From NCBI GenBank assembly GCA_022729275.1, contig JALDAH010000036.1:1-7838 (forward strand): 7,838 nucleotides of DNA. Direction: 5' to 3'. Origin of the DNA: Candidatus Nanoanaerosalina archaeon (GTDB lineage: Archaea; Nanohalarchaeota; Nanosalinia; Nanosalinales; Nanoanaerosalinaceae). Below are positions 5,790 to 7,838 of the stretch, piece by piece (position 1 is the first letter of the stretch; each line of letters opens with the position of its first letter). A model generated the notes under the pieces. That model saw only the letters and a list, made by a program, of their open reading frames with translations. It ran no database searches and was not told the DNA's origin. Both the position numbers and the translations under genes were made by a program.

Positions 5790-7838
5790 ATGATAAAAAA
5801 AGGAAAGTTGACAGGTTTGGGCGTTTTGATAGCAGTCATATTCATACTATTAATCTTTATTCCGGTTATATCTCAGGGTAACCTAGAAAACGAAACCGAA
5901 ATAAACAATACAGAATCAAACTATTCCGATACTGAAGATTATGATATCAATGATACGGATTATGAAGATGTAAACGATACTGATGAAGATTTAGGAGAGA
6001 ATGAAACTGATAATAAAACCGAGATAAAATCAAGCGATCTATACATTGATGTAGAGAGTTGTTTTGTTGAAGATGATGGAGTAGAAGGTGTTATAGAGCT
6101 TTATTCTGAGAACGATACCATCTCTGAAGAAGTCTATTTGTATTTAAACGGTGAAAAGCACGGCTTGTATAACACCAGTGAGGAAGGATACAGTTCATTT
6201 AAAATCGAAGATTTGAAAACAGGAGAACATGATCTGAAAGCGGTTTTTAACGGTTCTGAACAATATGAGGCTTCTGAGGATGAAGAAACTATCACTGTAG
6301 AGGAGAGACCATCTATCGATATAGATGTTTCCAAAAAAGTTGAACTTAATGAAGTATTATTCAATGGTTCTATCAATGGTTCTAACAGTTCCAGGGAAGT
6401 TTTTGTAGAATCAGAAGAACTAAACAAAACCATAGAGTTATATCAAGAAGATTATAAAAACATCTCAACAGGGCCATTACCTCAGGGTACTCATGAATTC
6501 AAATTTTATACCGAAGAAGATGTTTGCGGAGAGAAGTTTGTTGAAAGTATCACAAAAAACGTTAGTATACAACCTGGATTCATAGATGAATTCGAATATA
6601 CGGAAAACATTTCGGTGGTTGAGAAGGCCGAAATGAATCTTTCTATAAGAGAAGATTTTGGAAAAAATCCCACAATAATATTGGAAGGTGAAGAAAAAGA
6701 TTTTGAAGAGTTAAATGATACTTACCGCATAAGCGAATACCTCGAAAGAGGAACGTATTACTTAGAAGAAATAAGAGTCGAAGAGGACAATCACACATAT
6801 ACAAGAGACATTGGCAAAAAAATAGAGGTTGAAGGACTGGAGACGTTTCTAGATAAAGAAGAGCTCGGGAGCATTTACAAGGAAGAGAGTTATGTTTTAA
6901 AAGGAAATCTGAGTTCCAAGAAGAAAGGATTGCAGGATAAAAATATATCTATAGATTCTGAGATACTGTCCGGACAGGTTGATACAGGTGTCAATGGAAC
7001 ATTTTCCAAGGAATTTGTGGTCCCTGAAGATCTGGATGCAGGAGAGTATGAATTAGCGATAGAATTTGAGGGTGATGAAAGGTACGAACCTGTAAGTGAA
7101 GTGTTTTACGTTGAAATTGAGGAGTGGCATTCTTTTGATAAAACTCAAGGATATGCAAAAGTTGGAGAACCTGTTGAATGGACTTTAGAACTTAATATAG
7201 CGGATATACCTGTTGAAAGGGTCGGAAAAAAACCTTTACTTAGAAAAGAGCTTCCGGAGGTCGCAAGATTAAAGACCGATGAAGAGTTTTTGGAATTTTC
7301 TGAAAACGCTTTGGAGTTCGATCTTGAAAAACTGGAAGAAGGAAGAAGTTATGTTGTTACATATGAAACTCCTCCACCTAGAAAAGAGGTTACTAAAGTT
7401 AGAGATGATGGAGAAAGATATCTTAAGGAGTTCGATGTTATAAGCGAGGTTCACCTTGAAGATGTGTTGGTTGAAGTAGAATTACCTGATGAAATAGACT
7501 ATGTTTCTGTTGAAGAAGTGGTTTCCACTTCTGGAGGCGGATTCGCTACTCTTGGAGATGGTATGAGCACAGCTTCGAGATCTCGTAGTTATGCTATAGA
7601 CGATGCTGTCCATGATGAAGGAAAGATGTTATTTAATACTGATCTTTCTACAAGGAGTTTTAGGGTTGTAGGAGGATATTCAGACTTTAGAATAACTGAA
7701 TCTGAAGTTGGGGATGAATGGATAGTGATGTTTGAAGCTTCTGGTATCGACTCATTAGCTTTTGAGAAGATAAACGGAAGCGAAAAAATCAATTTTGACA
7801 GGCTTGAACAGTACAGGGGTGCATGGGCTGATGTTGAA
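5790..7838 (+). CDS. Second large secreted surface protein with acidic stalk and Ig-like segments (3'-partial)
   Basis: The frame runs 683 codons from ATG 5790 with no stop before the right edge. Residues 1-29 have a basic start (MIKKGK) and a hydrophobic core to about residue 28, a signal peptide or signal anchor. Residues 31-80 are an Asn/Asp/Glu/Thr-rich stalk. Residues 83-170 and about 350-442 look like Ig-type beta sandwiches, each ending in a D-x-x-(T/A)-G-E-(H/Y) turn and a GS/GDExYE strand. Residues 445-570 form another beta-rich region with WTLEL and YVVTYETPPP, in the style of archaeal surface proteins. Residues 571-683 are unassigned. There are about 24 N-x-S/T sequons by hand count, and only two cysteines (91 and 246). 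A C-terminal membrane anchor is expected but would lie outside the window. It is divergent from the other large surface gene, suggesting shared control and a common cell-surface role (inference). No enzymatic motif was recognised. Confidence 0.93.
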   Translation, partial: MIKKGKLTGLGVLIAVIFILLIFIPVISQGNLENETEINNTESNYSDTEDYDINDTDYEDVNDTDEDLGENETDNKTEIKSSDLYIDVESCFVEDDGVEGVIELYSENDTISEEVYLYLNGEKHGLYNTSEEGYSSFKIEDLKTGEHDLKAVFNGSEQYEASEDEETITVEERPSIDIDVSKKVELNEVLFNGSINGSNSSREVFVESEELNKTIELYQEDYKNISTGPLPQGTHEFKFYTEEDVCGEKFVESITKNVSIQPGFIDEFEYTENISVVEKAEMNLSIREDFGKNPTIILEGEEKDFEELNDTYRISEYLERGTYYLEEIRVEEDNHTYTRDIGKKIEVEGLETFLDKEELGSIYKEESYVLKGNLSSKKKGLQDKNISIDSEILSGQVDTGVNGTFSKEFVVPEDLDAGEYELAIEFEGDERYEPVSEVFYVEIEEWHSFDKTQGYAKVGEPVEWTLELNIADIPVERVGKKPLLRKELPEVARLKTDEEFLEFSENALEFDLEKLEEGRSYVVTYETPPPRKEVTKVRDDGERYLKEFDVISEVHLEDVLVEVELPDEIDYVSVEEVVSTSGGGFATLGDGMSTASRSRSYAIDDAVHDEGKMLFNTDLSTRSFRVVGGYSDFRITESEVGDEWIVMFEASGIDSLAFEKINGSEKINFDRLEQYRGAWADVE
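5880..6029 (+). other. Acidic Asn/Thr-rich low-complexity stalk in the second surface protein
   Basis: Residues 31-80 consist almost only of Asn, Asp, Glu, Thr, Tyr and Ser and include repeated NDT/NET motifs such as INDTDYEDVNDTDED. Seven N-x-S/T sequons occur within 50 residues (N34, N39, N44, N54, N62, N71, N75). This is what a densely glycosylated spacer just outside the membrane would look like. It is probably unstructured. Confidence 0.75.

Noticed and set aside
6134..7792. Three minus-strand ORFs of 61-99 codons
   Set aside because: They are antisense to the open plus-strand frame that runs from 5790 to the right edge; their Ser-rich composition mirrors its Glu/Asp-rich codons.

Overview
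The window looks like a piece of an AT-rich archaeal genome, probably from a small-genome (DPANN-like) lineage. The lineage call is an inference from style: long lysine- or acid-rich proteins, type I surface proteins crowded with N-glycosylation sequons, AT-rich TATA-like promoters, weak or absent Shine-Dalgarno sites, and short helical-hairpin tails. No rRNA, tRNA or universal marker is present to confirm it. No transposase, CRISPR array or RNA gene was recognised.

Layout, left to right. (1) 1-1166, plus strand: the 3' part of a coiled-coil protein built from tandem repeats. Its true start lies left of the window. It ends in a non-repetitive helical hairpin. (2) 1163-1486, plus strand: a 107-residue protein with an N-terminal zinc ribbon and a C-terminal membrane anchor, overlapping gene 1 by 4 bases (ATGA) and so probably co-translated with it. 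(3) 1489-5613, minus strand: a 1374-residue membrane-anchored surface protein, convergent with gene 2 and separated from it by only 2 bases. It has a signal peptide, a long array of helical repeats marked by regularly spaced cysteine pairs (C-x8-C), Ig-like beta domains, a Pro/Gly/Glu linker, one transmembrane helix and a lysine-rich cytoplasmic tail. (4) 5614-5789: a 176-base divergent promoter region. It holds a 24-bp tandem duplication that copies the start codon of gene 3, and a pair of TCCGGA palindromes one helical turn apart. (5) 5790-7838, plus strand: a second large surface protein (683 codons visible, no stop), with a signal sequence, an acidic Asn/Thr-rich glycosylation stalk and several beta-sandwich-like segments. 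It runs off the right edge.

How the genes may work together (inference): genes 3 and 4 are divergently transcribed from a shared region and both encode heavily glycosylated exported proteins, so they may form one cell-surface assembly. Genes 1 and 2 would be its cytoplasmic face: a long coiled coil and a small zinc-ribbon membrane protein. Genes 1 and 3 both end in a similar short helical hairpin on what should be the cytoplasmic side, which suggests a docking interaction. None of the four proteins could be given an enzymatic function from sequence alone.
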